Positions 1 through 9,657 of a stretch of 64,000 nucleotides of DNA are shown here, piece by piece. Where the stretch lies: contig JAQUFE010000003.1 in the NCBI GenBank assembly GCA_028684815.1, positions 29,708 to 93,707 of the forward strand, read 5' to 3'. This DNA comes from Sulfurimonas sp. Lineage in GTDB: Bacteria; Campylobacterota; Campylobacteria; Campylobacterales; Sulfurimonadaceae. Position numbers and translations under genes: made by a program. The notes under the pieces were generated by a model. It was not told where the DNA came from. It saw only the letters and a list, made by a program, of their open reading frames with translations, and did not search any database. Each line of letters begins with the position of its first letter. Position 1 is the first letter of the stretch.

Positions 1-224
1 TTGATAAGTTTAAAAAGTACAAAACAAGAGTATTTAAAAAGATAGAGAAAAAAACAATTATCTTTAAAAATATAGATGTTATTCCATATCCTAATACTAA
101 AGATGTTTATCAGATAACTTTTTATGAAAATTACAAATCTGATACTTTTGAGTTTAATGGAGATAAAACGCTAATTGTAAGACTTGATGAATCTGACAAG
201 ATGAAAATTTTAACAGAAAAATAA
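1..224 (+). CDS. C-terminal part of a probable L,D-transpeptidase-fold/NTF2-like cell-shape protein (Csd6/Pgp2-like), 5' truncated by window edge
   Basis: Frame 3 is open from the window start to TAA at 222-224: ...DKFKKYKTRVFKKIEKKTIIFKNIDVIPYPNTKDVYQITFYENYKSDTFEFNGDKTLIVRLDESDKMKILTEK*. The pattern resembles the C-terminal NTF2-like domain of Csd6/Pgp2; the next gene starts 2 nt later. Confidence 0.5.
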   Translation, partial: DKFKKYKTRVFKKIEKKTIIFKNIDVIPYPNTKDVYQITFYENYKSDTFEFNGDKTLIVRLDESDKMKILTEK

Positions 225-225
225 A

Positions 226-1524
226 ATGATATATAAGAAATTATTTATACTTGTTTTTCTACTATTGCATCTATCCCTCTACGCTTCTACAGAAGTTCAA
301 CTTATAAAAAAGCAAAATAGTGACTCAAATACAACACTTCTAGTTATTGGGGGCATCCACGGAGATGAGCCAGGTGGATATTTTGCATCTTCAGTTTTGG
401 CATCCCACTATAAGATACTCTCTAAAAATCTCTGGATAGTCCCTGATTTAAATAAACTCAGTATTCAAGCAGATAAAAGAGGAATATATGGAGATATGAA
501 TAGGAAGTTCTCCTTTGTAAAAGATAGTGATAAGGACAAAAAGAGAGTCGAAGAGATTAAAAAAATTATCTTACAAGAAAATATCTCTTTGGTTTTAAAC
601 CTTCATGATGGAAATGGATTTTATAGAAAAGAGCATCAAGGAAATATCTTTAACCCAAATGCATGGGGACAAACTTGTGTAATAGACCAAAATAGACTCC
701 AACAAGAACAAGAGTTTGGGCATCTAGACTCTATAGCTTCTATTGTTACAACAAACATAAACAAAAAACTTATAAAACAGCACCATACACTTGGTGTTAG
801 AAACACAAACACAAAGTTTGAAGATGAGGCTATGCAACTCTCACTTACATACTTTGCAGTTACAAATAACAAACCAGCCTTTGCCATAGAAACAAGTAAG
901 CATCTCCCTACTCTGGCTCAAAAAGTATTTTATCAACTCCTAGCCATAGAAGAGTTTATGAAGATTATGGAGATTGAGTACGAAAGAGAGTTCGAGCTTA
1001 ATGAAAAAGAACTTGATAAAATATTATCAGATTATGGAGTTTTAAATATAAATAACAATATTTCATTGAATCTACATAATATAAAACCTTCCTTAAGTTA
1101 TATTCCGCTAAAATTATCCGGTAATGTATTTAAGTTTTCTCATCCGCTAGGTAGCATAAAGAAAACAAACAATAGTTTTGTTGTCTATATTGGCAATAAA
1201 ACAGTAACAACATTAAGACCTCAATATTTTGATATTGTAGAAAATAATGATAAAAAATTTGATGTTATTATAGATGGTAATTTAGATTCTGTTGAATTTA
1301 CCTCAACTTTTATTGTAACAGACGAGTTTAATATAGTTGACAGTGATAAGTTTCGTGTAAATATCATAGGTTATAGATCAAACGCTCCTAGTGAAACTGG
1401 AGTCGATATAAATCTAAAAAACTTAGACAAAAACTTTTCTGTTGATAAAAGTCATAAACTATATAGAGTGGAATTTTACAAAGACGGTAAATTTTACGCT
1501 ATGGCAAAGGCTTATTTTAAATAG
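226..1524 (+). CDS. M99 family metallo-carboxypeptidase (Csd4/Pgp1-like, peptidoglycan cell-shape determinant)
   Basis: Signal peptide; GGIHGDEPGG, DMNRKF, LNLHDGNGFY and ETSKHLPTL motifs typical of zinc carboxypeptidases of the Csd4/Pgp1 type. Confidence 0.8.
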   Translation: MIYKKLFILVFLLLHLSLYASTEVQLIKKQNSDSNTTLLVIGGIHGDEPGGYFASSVLASHYKILSKNLWIVPDLNKLSIQADKRGIYGDMNRKFSFVKDSDKDKKRVEEIKKIILQENISLVLNLHDGNGFYRKEHQGNIFNPNAWGQTCVIDQNRLQQEQEFGHLDSIASIVTTNINKKLIKQHHTLGVRNTNTKFEDEAMQLSLTYFAVTNNKPAFAIETSKHLPTLAQKVFYQLLAIEEFMKIMEIEYEREFELNEKELDKILSDYGVLNINNNISLNLHNIKPSLSYIPLKLSGNVFKFSHPLGSIKKTNNSFVVYIGNKTVTTLRPQYFDIVENNDKKFDVIIDGNLDSVEFTSTFIVTDEFNIVDSDKFRVNIIGYRSNAPSETGVDINLKNLDKNFSVDKSHKLYRVEFYKDGKFYAMAKAYFK

Positions 1525-1535
1525 GATGTAAATTA

Positions 1536-3071
1536 ATGAAGAAAAAAACAAAACACTCTTATTCAAGTGTGATTTCTGTTAACCCATATAAAGAGAGTTA
1601 CTTTAGTGGTTCTTCAAAATTCCTTTTTAAAAACAACTCACCAAAATATGGTAAAGATCAATATGCAATTTCTTACCTAAATACAAAAAACTTTATAACA
1701 TCACAAATATCTATATCTAAAAACATACCAGATGAAGATATTTATGATGCTATAAATAACAGAGTCTATGATGAATTAGCCTTAGACCAAGCACTCAACT
1801 ATCAGATAGAGTTCATAGAAACATTTAACTCACCTAATCAAAATAACAAAAACTTTCTTGTCTTTATAGTAGATCCGAGCGAAATCAAGAAAACCTTTGC
1901 TAATGTTGTCTCAAAGATAAAGTATATTGACACCATTATACCCTCTCCTTTACTACTTAAATCCCTCTATCAAAAAGATATTATAGAGTCTAATGGTGTA
2001 GATGCTTTTATATATTTTCAAGAAAATGATGCTTCTATCACAATATATAGGGAAAAAGAATTTTTATATACTAAGTCTATAAATTTCTCTTTTTTACAAA
2101 TGCATGAGAGATTTTGTGAACTCTATGGTGAGAGGGTTTTGTATGAAGATTTTATCGATTTTCTAAGTAACTCTAGCCTAAAAGATACTCAGAGCGATTT
2201 TAAAGAGTATTTCATAAAACTCTATAAAGAGATATTTGCGCATATTAATGATATTTTGACTTATGTAAAAAGAGCCTATGATGTAAAAAAAATAGAGCAT
2301 ATTTATATAGATTTACAAATGCAGACTATCACAAAATTAGATGAGATGAGCGAGGTAGAGCTCGGTGTTAAGTCTAGTAGTTATGATTTTAATTATATTT
2401 TTAAAAGTGACGGCAGCTACACAGATCAACTCCATTTTTTGATGCATCTATATACGACTCTGTCAAAAGATGAGAGATATAACTGCAACTTTACTACATT
2501 TCATAGACCTCCAAAATTTGTGCAAAGACAGAGTGGTAAATTATTTATCTTCTGTGCAGCTTCTTTTGTTATTGCCCTTTTATACCCTTTTACATATTGG
2601 AGTTTGGCTTATGCACAAAATTTACAATATGAATTATTAAATGCAGAGTACACAGAACTTCACAATATGAAGATTACAAGAGAGGCAATTATCAAAAACA
2701 AAGAAGCGGCTAAAACGAACCTTTTTACTCTTCTTCAAAAAGAACAAGAAGATTATGCACAAAAGAAGGCCACTCTTATAAAGATTCACGACGTTAAAGT
2801 AAACTACCCTATGAAGGCAAAATTACTAACAATGTTTACAAAGGATTTAAATAAATTTACTATAAAAGTGAACTCTATTGCTTACAATGAAGATAAAGAT
2901 AAAAAAACCTTTACACTAAATCTACTTTCTAAAAAAGACAAAGAAATCACTCAAATGATAGAGTATTTGACAAAAGTTTATGAAGGAAAATATGATTTTT
3001 CTCTAAGACGCATAGAGCTAAAAAATGAGCCAAATCAATATTTTAGTGAATTAAAGGTGATTATATTATGA
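1536..3071 (+). CDS. MshI/PilM-like type IV pilus/MSHA biogenesis protein with PilN-like C-terminal part
   Basis: 511 aa; actin-like N-terminal half, single TM (FIFCAASFVIALLYPFTYWSLAYA) then coiled coil; first gene of a secretin/ATPase operon. Confidence 0.6.
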   Translation: MKKKTKHSYSSVISVNPYKESYFSGSSKFLFKNNSPKYGKDQYAISYLNTKNFITSQISISKNIPDEDIYDAINNRVYDELALDQALNYQIEFIETFNSPNQNNKNFLVFIVDPSEIKKTFANVVSKIKYIDTIIPSPLLLKSLYQKDIIESNGVDAFIYFQENDASITIYREKEFLYTKSINFSFLQMHERFCELYGERVLYEDFIDFLSNSSLKDTQSDFKEYFIKLYKEIFAHINDILTYVKRAYDVKKIEHIYIDLQMQTITKLDEMSEVELGVKSSSYDFNYIFKSDGSYTDQLHFLMHLYTTLSKDERYNCNFTTFHRPPKFVQRQSGKLFIFCAASFVIALLYPFTYWSLAYAQNLQYELLNAEYTELHNMKITREAIIKNKEAAKTNLFTLLQKEQEDYAQKKATLIKIHDVKVNYPMKAKLLTMFTKDLNKFTIKVNSIAYNEDKDKKTFTLNLLSKKDKEITQMIEYLTKVYEGKYDFSLRRIELKNEPNQYFSELKVIIL

Positions 3072-3700
3072 AAATAATTACTGAAGATTTTTTACAAAAT
3101 ATGGATGCCTCATTTAAAAATAAGAGCAAAAAAGATATCTATATGACATATATTATGATTTTTGGTATCATTTTTACCTTTTCTTATCTCCTCTTTTGGG
3201 ATAGTTCTGAAGCTGCATTTACAGAAAAAAATATGCAGATAAATCAACTCTCTTCTAAAATAACTGCCGATGAAGCTTACTTAGAGGCAAACCCTGAGAA
3301 TAAAATTCTTAACTTAGATCTTGAGATAAACAAATTAGATAGTGCTCTTAAAATACACAAAGAGAACAACGCTTATATAAAGGCCAAGATAGGAACTATC
3401 TCTTCACTTATTTATGATGAGAAAATTTGGGGTGAGTATCTGCACTCTATCTCTATTAACGCTAATAAATATGGTGTTAAAATCATAGATTTTACAAATG
3501 AATATGCAAATACGGATAGAGCTTTTGGGCATATACTAGATATCAATCTAACAACAACTTCCAACTATAAAGATACGCTTAAGTTTATAAATTCACTAGA
3601 GCAGAGTGAGCTAGTAGTAGATGTTCACAGGTTAGCAATAAAATCAAATGAGAGTCTAGATACTAACCTATCAATTTCAGTCTGGGGGATTACATACTAA
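3068..3700 (+). CDS. MshJ/PilO-like inner membrane assembly protein
   Basis: 210 aa, one N-terminal TM, coiled coil, PilO-like C-terminal domain, position between PilM/N-like and secretin genes. Confidence 0.55.
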   Translation: MKIITEDFLQNMDASFKNKSKKDIYMTYIMIFGIIFTFSYLLFWDSSEAAFTEKNMQINQLSSKITADEAYLEANPENKILNLDLEINKLDSALKIHKENNAYIKAKIGTISSLIYDEKIWGEYLHSISINANKYGVKIIDFTNEYANTDRAFGHILDINLTTTSNYKDTLKFINSLEQSELVVDVHRLAIKSNESLDTNLSISVWGITY

Positions 3701-4161
3701 TGAAAATATGCAAAATCATCATAGCATCTCTCCTGTTTTTACAGACGACCTACAGTGCCAATGAGCTCTCATGGGTTGATACTCAAATAGATGCTATCAA
3801 GCCAGAAAGAGTAGGTATAGATGATTCAAAAATTATAAAAGTAGAAGACCCTTTTATATTTTTCAAAAAAGACTCTAAAAAAGATAAGAGTATAAAAATC
3901 TCTACTTCTGTAAAACACAAAAATATTGTAAAGCAAATTCCTAGCACAAATAATGATGTAAAACAAACACCTCCTGATATGAAACTCAGTGCTATTATAA
4001 ACAACTCTGCACTTATAAATGGAGAGTGGTATAGAGTAAACCAATATGTAGCAGATTTTATGGTGTTGAGCGTCACAAGAACGAGCGTAGTGCTTACAAA
4101 AGGCAAAGAGAAGTTAGTTCTTACTACAAACGAGCAAAACAAAAATCTAAAATTTAAATAA
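3700..4161 (+). CDS. MshK/PilP-like periplasmic protein
   Basis: 153 aa with signal peptide and a C-terminal PilP/GspC-like segment (LSAIINNSALINGEWYRVNQYVADFMVLSVTRTSVVLTKGKEKLVL); immediately upstream of the secretin. Confidence 0.55.
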   Translation: MKICKIIIASLLFLQTTYSANELSWVDTQIDAIKPERVGIDDSKIIKVEDPFIFFKKDSKKDKSIKISTSVKHKNIVKQIPSTNNDVKQTPPDMKLSAIINNSALINGEWYRVNQYVADFMVLSVTRTSVVLTKGKEKLVLTTNEQNKNLKFK

Positions 4162-4175
4162 ACTAGGATTAGAGA

Positions 4176-5795
4176 ATGAAATTTATAAAAAAAATAGTTA
4201 CCTTTTCACTACTTACACTTCTTCTATCAAGTAGTTCTTATGCAAATTGTTCCTATGAACTCTTTAGTATAAGTTCTACAAAAGATACAAAAATTATAGA
4301 TTTTATAGAGCAACTTAGTGATGAATGTGAATTTAGCGTGATAGTCACTGATCCTCATGCTCAAAATTTTTTAGAGACTAAGCTGAACAAAACTCACCTT
4401 AAAAATCTGACTATAGAGGAAGTGTTAAATATCATATTAAAAGAGAACAACCTTTACTATGAACTGCAAAACAACATATTAAAAATTTCATATTTAAATA
4501 CAAAAATTTTTGGCATAGATTATATCCTCTCACAAAGAAAAGGTAGTGGAAGCACAAACATAACTCTTAGTTCATCATCTGCGACAAGCACCTCTGCAAA
4601 CAGTACAGCAAGAGCTGGAACTAATTCTAATACTTCTACAGATGGTAACCCATCAGCAGAGTCAGGAATAAAAATCGAATCTACTGATGAAGTGAAATTT
4701 TGGGAAGAGCTTGATTTAGAACTTCAAAGAGTTATTAACAGACCTCAAGATCTATATCAAGCAGATGCTCCTATTATTAACAAAAATGCTGGGCTTATCA
4801 CTATTACCGCTACTGTTAAACAGATGCAAAGACTTGAAAAATACTTAAAAAAACTTCAAGACAAGGTTCAGTTACAAGTCCTTATAGATGTACAACTCCT
4901 ATCTGTTACAATGGAAGAAGGCAAGAGTACTGGAGTTGATTGGCAGCAACTCTATAAACTTCAAAACCTTGAGCTCTCTACTAACTATATCTCCAAAGGA
5001 AATGTTCTTGAATGGGATGAGAAAGGGATAACTAAAGTCGGAGCTCAGACTGCAAATAATGCGAATCTTCTTACAATTAAAGCAGGTGGTAGCCTAAATG
5101 AAGTTATAAAATTTCTACAAACACAAGGTGATGTTGTATCTATATCAAACCCAAAAGTCTTAACTCTTAACAACCAACCAGCACTAATCACTGCAGGGAC
5201 TGAGTATTTTTACAAAATAAAATCTGAAACAAATCAACAAGGCTCAGGTGGTGGAGTAGCAGCTACAACTCAAAATGACACTATCCAGTCTGTTTTTGCA
5301 GGGGTACTTTTAGATATCACTCCAGAAATTGCTGATGACAAGACTATAACACTAAAAATAAATCCATCACTATCTGAGACTTCACAAGACTTGTCACAAA
5401 AAACTTCAGAAGATAGAAAAATGCCACCGGATCTTAATCGTCGCCAGCTCTCATCTGTTGTAACAGTAAAGGATGGAAATAGAATTATTTTAGGTGGTTT
5501 AATTAACTCAAGAAATGTACAAAAATCCAATAAAGTTCCACTCTTAGGAGATATTCCAGGTTTAAGTTACCTCTTTAAATATGAGGAGACAACAAAACAG
5601 GTTCAAGAACTTGTAATTGTTATTGAACCTCATATCATAGATAGGGCTAACAACGTCCTCTCTCTTAGTGATCTAGGTTACGAGGGTATTTCTGACTCCG
5701 CCGCTGGTATAAAAAATCTACCTATCTCAACAGATTTAAATGGCGAGATAGAGTCTAAAGAAGTCCAAGCGGTTAAAGATCAAGATGAAAAATAA
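4176..5795 (+). CDS. Secretin (MshL/PilQ/GspD family)
   Basis: Signal peptide, STN-like N-terminal domain, secretin core (VVSISNPKVLTLNNQPALITAGTEYFY ... RNRIILGGLI... VPLLGDIPGLSYLFK... ELVIVIEPHII). Confidence 0.9.
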   Translation: MKFIKKIVTFSLLTLLLSSSSYANCSYELFSISSTKDTKIIDFIEQLSDECEFSVIVTDPHAQNFLETKLNKTHLKNLTIEEVLNIILKENNLYYELQNNILKISYLNTKIFGIDYILSQRKGSGSTNITLSSSSATSTSANSTARAGTNSNTSTDGNPSAESGIKIESTDEVKFWEELDLELQRVINRPQDLYQADAPIINKNAGLITITATVKQMQRLEKYLKKLQDKVQLQVLIDVQLLSVTMEEGKSTGVDWQQLYKLQNLELSTNYISKGNVLEWDEKGITKVGAQTANNANLLTIKAGGSLNEVIKFLQTQGDVVSISNPKVLTLNNQPALITAGTEYFYKIKSETNQQGSGGGVAATTQNDTIQSVFAGVLLDITPEIADDKTITLKINPSLSETSQDLSQKTSEDRKMPPDLNRRQLSSVVTVKDGNRIILGGLINSRNVQKSNKVPLLGDIPGLSYLFKYEETTKQVQELVIVIEPHIIDRANNVLSLSDLGYEGISDSAAGIKNLPISTDLNGEIESKEVQAVKDQDEK

Positions 5796-6600
5796 TATCT
5801 TTGAAAATTCTAAGGGCGTTTTTCTTGACTCTGTTGATTCAAAAGACTATGTACAGCTAGACCGTGTCTCATCAATATATCAATCTTTAAAGAATTCTGT
5901 CAAAAAGCCTCTAAAAATGGTGCTTTTATATGGTAAACCAGGTACTGGTAAGAGTATGTTTTTAAACAAACTCTATCATGATCTCTCAGCTTCTCAAAAA
6001 GTAATTATATATCAAACTCCTATCCTTGATGAGAGTGAATTTTTTAAATCTCTTGCGCAAGATATTTTTGATATAGAGTATCAAGGGGAGTTAAACTTTA
6101 CGCAATTTATGAATATAGTTAAAAACAATAGTTTTGAAGATTTAGAAGTACCACTGGTGCTTTTAGACGAGGCTCAACTATATTCTAATCTTATGATGGA
6201 GAAAATCAGGCTTCTCTCAGACACAAGAAGTGTAAAGTTTGTTATAACTCTGCACAAAACAAACAAAGAAGATCTTATTGCAAAAGAGCATTTCAAAACT
6301 AGGATTTGGGAGACCATAGAGTTGGATAATGCTCTAAGCAATGAACTAAAAATTTACATACAAAAAAAACTAATCAAAGCGGACTGTTATGACACTGCAA
6401 ATATGTTTAGCCAAAGTAGCGTAAACTTGATATATAAACTGACACAAGGTAACTATAGAGAGACTAACAAACTTCTATATACTCTTTTTGATATATACTC
6501 ATGGTATATACAAAACTCTCCAAATAGTATAAAAACAGATGAAGTGTCAAAAAAAATCATAGAGATGTCAGCAATCCATACAGGCCTTATAGATGCTTAA
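5785..6600 (+). CDS. AAA ATPase of the ExeA/MshM type
   Basis: Walker A LLYGKPGTGKS, Walker B PLVLLDEAQ; overlaps the secretin gene end. Confidence 0.8.
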   Translation: MKNNIFENSKGVFLDSVDSKDYVQLDRVSSIYQSLKNSVKKPLKMVLLYGKPGTGKSMFLNKLYHDLSASQKVIIYQTPILDESEFFKSLAQDIFDIEYQGELNFTQFMNIVKNNSFEDLEVPLVLLDEAQLYSNLMMEKIRLLSDTRSVKFVITLHKTNKEDLIAKEHFKTRIWETIELDNALSNELKIYIQKKLIKADCYDTANMFSQSSVNLIYKLTQGNYRETNKLLYTLFDIYSWYIQNSPNSIKTDEVSKKIIEMSAIHTGLIDA

Positions 6601-7369
6601 TGTATATGATTTAGAAAAAAAGTATAGGCTCTATAAACTAAAAAGCTATATACCATATATGGTCGTATTTGTAAGTTTATGTGTCATTTTCACAGTTATC
6701 TTGTTTGTTAAAAACTCTGATATGTTTAAGAGTAACAAAGCACAGCACAACCAAAAAACTCTCCAAACTCAGATAGAACAAGCAAAAATCACACCTAAAG
6801 AAGAAGTTATTGAAAAGGAAGTCATTGAAAAAAATGAAACGCTTATTCTTACTCCATCACTAAACTTTATGTCAAACATAAAGGATAGCCCTATTGAGGT
6901 GAAACAGCAAAGAGTTGTTAATAAAGAGCAAAGAGAAAAAAACACTCAACAAGAAGAGGCGAAGCAAGAGGTATTTTTAAAACCTACAAATGAAGAGTTA
7001 GATGCAGCTATTATTGAAGAAATAGAAATCCATAAAAGCCATCCACTAAAGATACAAAGACAAAATACCCAAAATGATTTAAACCTTGTTTTAGAGAGAT
7101 TTAGCAAAAACAATAATCCTGCACTTAGTCTCTTTATTGCTAAAAAATATTATGAAATGCAAGACTATCATCAGTCATATAACTATGCTTTAATCACCAA
7201 CAGAATCAACGATAACATAGAGGCTAGTTGGATTGTATTTGCAAAGTCTTTAGTTAAACTCGGTAGAAGGGATGAAGCTATAAAAACACTAAATAGCTAT
7301 TTTAAGTATTCAAAATCAACTCAAGCAAAAACTCTCTTAGAAGAGATAGAGAGAGGAAAGTTTAGATGA
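6593..7369 (+). CDS. MshN-like TPR protein, single-pass membrane
   Basis: N-terminal TM, charged linker, C-terminal TPR-like repeats (NPALSLFIAKKYYEMQDYHQSYNYALITNRINDNIEASWIVFAKSLVKLGRRDEAIKTL). Confidence 0.6.
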   Translation: MLNVYDLEKKYRLYKLKSYIPYMVVFVSLCVIFTVILFVKNSDMFKSNKAQHNQKTLQTQIEQAKITPKEEVIEKEVIEKNETLILTPSLNFMSNIKDSPIEVKQQRVVNKEQREKNTQQEEAKQEVFLKPTNEELDAAIIEEIEIHKSHPLKIQRQNTQNDLNLVLERFSKNNNPALSLFIAKKYYEMQDYHQSYNYALITNRINDNIEASWIVFAKSLVKLGRRDEAIKTLNSYFKYSKSTQAKTLLEEIERGKFR

Positions 7370-7908
7370 AAATAATTCTATTTGTACTTTTAGCTTTTAA
7401 TATATATGCAGATATAAAACAGGATATGCTTAATCTTTATCAAGATAAAAAATATAAAGAAGCTTGTATTATGGGATTTGCTAATTTTAAATATAAAGAG
7501 CAAGATGAAGATTTCGTTTCACTATACGCTTTTTCTTGTCTTCATTCAGACTATATAGATAGACTAGCCTTACCTATAGCTATGCTAAAACTCTCAAGTG
7601 AAGCTCGTGCTAATTCAGCTTATTTTTCTACCATACTTATGCAAAAAAAACTTCTATACCATGCACTTATAGATAATAAGGACCTATCACTTTTAAGATT
7701 TCCTTCCACTGACTATGTACTCTCTAAAGTATTTGATTTTTATGTTGAACTTGGCATTCATGAACAAAAAGAGGTTTATTTGTTTGTTGATAAAGAAGAT
7801 GAAAAATTAAAATATAAACTATATATTAGAAATGATAAAGAACTAAAAAAAATGGTCATTGAAGAGTTTTATGATACAATCCTTCTAAAAACGCACACAT
7901 ACTGGTAG
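7366..7908 (+). CDS. Hypothetical secreted/periplasmic protein in pilus operon
   Basis: 180 aa with signal peptide; overlaps the preceding gene by 4 nt; no family recognised. Confidence 0.6.
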   Translation: MKIILFVLLAFNIYADIKQDMLNLYQDKKYKEACIMGFANFKYKEQDEDFVSLYAFSCLHSDYIDRLALPIAMLKLSSEARANSAYFSTILMQKKLLYHALIDNKDLSLLRFPSTDYVLSKVFDFYVELGIHEQKEVYLFVDKEDEKLKYKLYIRNDKELKKMVIEEFYDTILLKTHTYW

Positions 7909-7920
7909 AGTGAAACTATA

Positions 7921-9657
7921 ATGGACAGAATAACAAACGATTTACTTGCAAATGGCTCTATAATGCAGTCACAAGTTGACAGATTGCTAGCAAAAGGCTT
8001 GAGTTCAGATTTAATTTTAAGAGATATTACTCTATCTGGGTTTATGACTATGGATAGACTTATCCGCTTTATAGTTGAAAAAATCAGAAATGGTGTTTAC
8101 GAACTCTCAATCATTGACAATTATGACTATATAAGCGAAAAAGACGTTTTGCAAAAACTCTCTAGTGAGATGGAACTATCTTTCTTGGATCTAGACTCTA
8201 TAGATATGGACTACAAACTTACTAATAATGTGTCAATAGCACAACTTAAAAAATATACAGCGCTCCCCGTCTCTCAAGATGAGATGTATATAACTATAGC
8301 CTTTAGTGATCCCTTAAACATCGAAGCACAAGAAGCCATTCAAAGAGTCTTCCCAAGAAAAATCATAAAAATAGCTACAGCTACAAAAAAACAGATTCAT
8401 TCTTATCTCTTTAAAGTAGAGTTAAAAGATAGTGTAAAAGATTTAGTTAAAAAAATAAAAGATGAGCTTAACTCCATTAGTTCTATAGAAGAACAGCAAG
8501 ATGCCTCATCTATTTTACTCCTTATTGATGTTATCTTAAGGGCATGTATTAGAAGTAGAGCTAGCGATGTTCACATAGAACCAACTGAGAAAAACTGTGT
8601 AGTTCGGGGACGCATAGATGGTAAACTAGCTGAAATTTTTATCTTTGAAAAAGATATCTACCCTCCATTAGCATCAAGACTAAAACTACTAGCAAATCTA
8701 GATATTGCTGAGAGAAGAAAACCTCAAGATGGCCGTTTTTCAAGCAATATTGGGGATAGAGAGTATGATTTTCGTATATCTACGCTTCCTATTCTCTATG
8801 GTGAATCCATTGTTATGCGCATCCTTGATAAGGAAAAAGCCCTTGTAAGATTAGAAGATGCTGGCATGGATTCGCTAAGCTACAACAAACTCCTAAAAGG
8901 ACTTAAAGAACCATTTGGCATCATCCTAGTAACTGGCCCAACAGGAAGTGGCAAGACTACAACACTCTATGGTGCCTTAAACGAACTTAGAAATGTAGAA
9001 GACAAAGTTATTACAGTTGAAGATCCTGTAGAGTACAGGATGAACCTTATCCAACAAGTTCAAGTAAATCCTAAAATCGGCTTAACTTTTAGCGTTGCAC
9101 TAAGATCTATCCTTAGACAAGATCCAGATAAAATCATGATAGGTGAGATTCGTGACCAAGAGACACTAGAAATCGCCATCAAAGCTGCACTTACTGGTCA
9201 CTTAGTTATCTCTACACTCCATACAAACGACTCTATAAGCGCTATACCGCGTATGGTAGATATGGGCATAGAAAACTACCTTATAAGCGGTGCATTGGTT
9301 GCTATTCAAGCGCAAAGGCTAGTTAGAAAAATTTGCACTAAGTGCAGGGTGATTGAAAAAATTCCAGCATCTATCATTGAGGGCATAAGCGAATTCCTTC
9401 CGCAAAACTACATTTTTTACAAAGGCGAAGGATGCAAAGAGTGTAACGATACTGGATATATGGGAAGAGAGATGATTTGTGAAGTTTTAAATATTACGGA
9501 TAAACTATCATCCCTTATAGCTAAAGGCGCATCCAAAGAGGTTCTGCTGCAACAGGCTGTAGATGAAGGTTTCATAGGTATCTTTGAAAATGGAATTCAA
9601 AAAGCACTAGATGGAGTTACAAGCATTGAAGAGGTACTTAGGGTAGCAAAAGGATGA
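7921..9657 (+). CDS. GspE/PilB/MshE family type II/IV secretion ATPase
   Basis: Walker A VTGPTGSGKTTTLYGAL, Asp box, His box (TGHLVISTLHTNDSI), zinc-binding CTKC...CKEC. Confidence 0.93.
   Translation: MDRITNDLLANGSIMQSQVDRLLAKGLSSDLILRDITLSGFMTMDRLIRFIVEKIRNGVYELSIIDNYDYISEKDVLQKLSSEMELSFLDLDSIDMDYKLTNNVSIAQLKKYTALPVSQDEMYITIAFSDPLNIEAQEAIQRVFPRKIIKIATATKKQIHSYLFKVELKDSVKDLVKKIKDELNSISSIEEQQDASSILLLIDVILRACIRSRASDVHIEPTEKNCVVRGRIDGKLAEIFIFEKDIYPPLASRLKLLANLDIAERRKPQDGRFSSNIGDREYDFRISTLPILYGESIVMRILDKEKALVRLEDAGMDSLSYNKLLKGLKEPFGIILVTGPTGSGKTTTLYGALNELRNVEDKVITVEDPVEYRMNLIQQVQVNPKIGLTFSVALRSILRQDPDKIMIGEIRDQETLEIAIKAALTGHLVISTLHTNDSISAIPRMVDMGIENYLISGALVAIQAQRLVRKICTKCRVIEKIPASIIEGISEFLPQNYIFYKGEGCKECNDTGYMGREMICEVLNITDKLSSLIAKGASKEVLLQQAVDEGFIGIFENGIQKALDGVTSIEEVLRVAKG

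Noticed and set aside
636-887. 83-aa minus-strand ORF inside the M99 peptidase gene
   Set aside because: Antisense shadow ORF in a strongly supported coding region.
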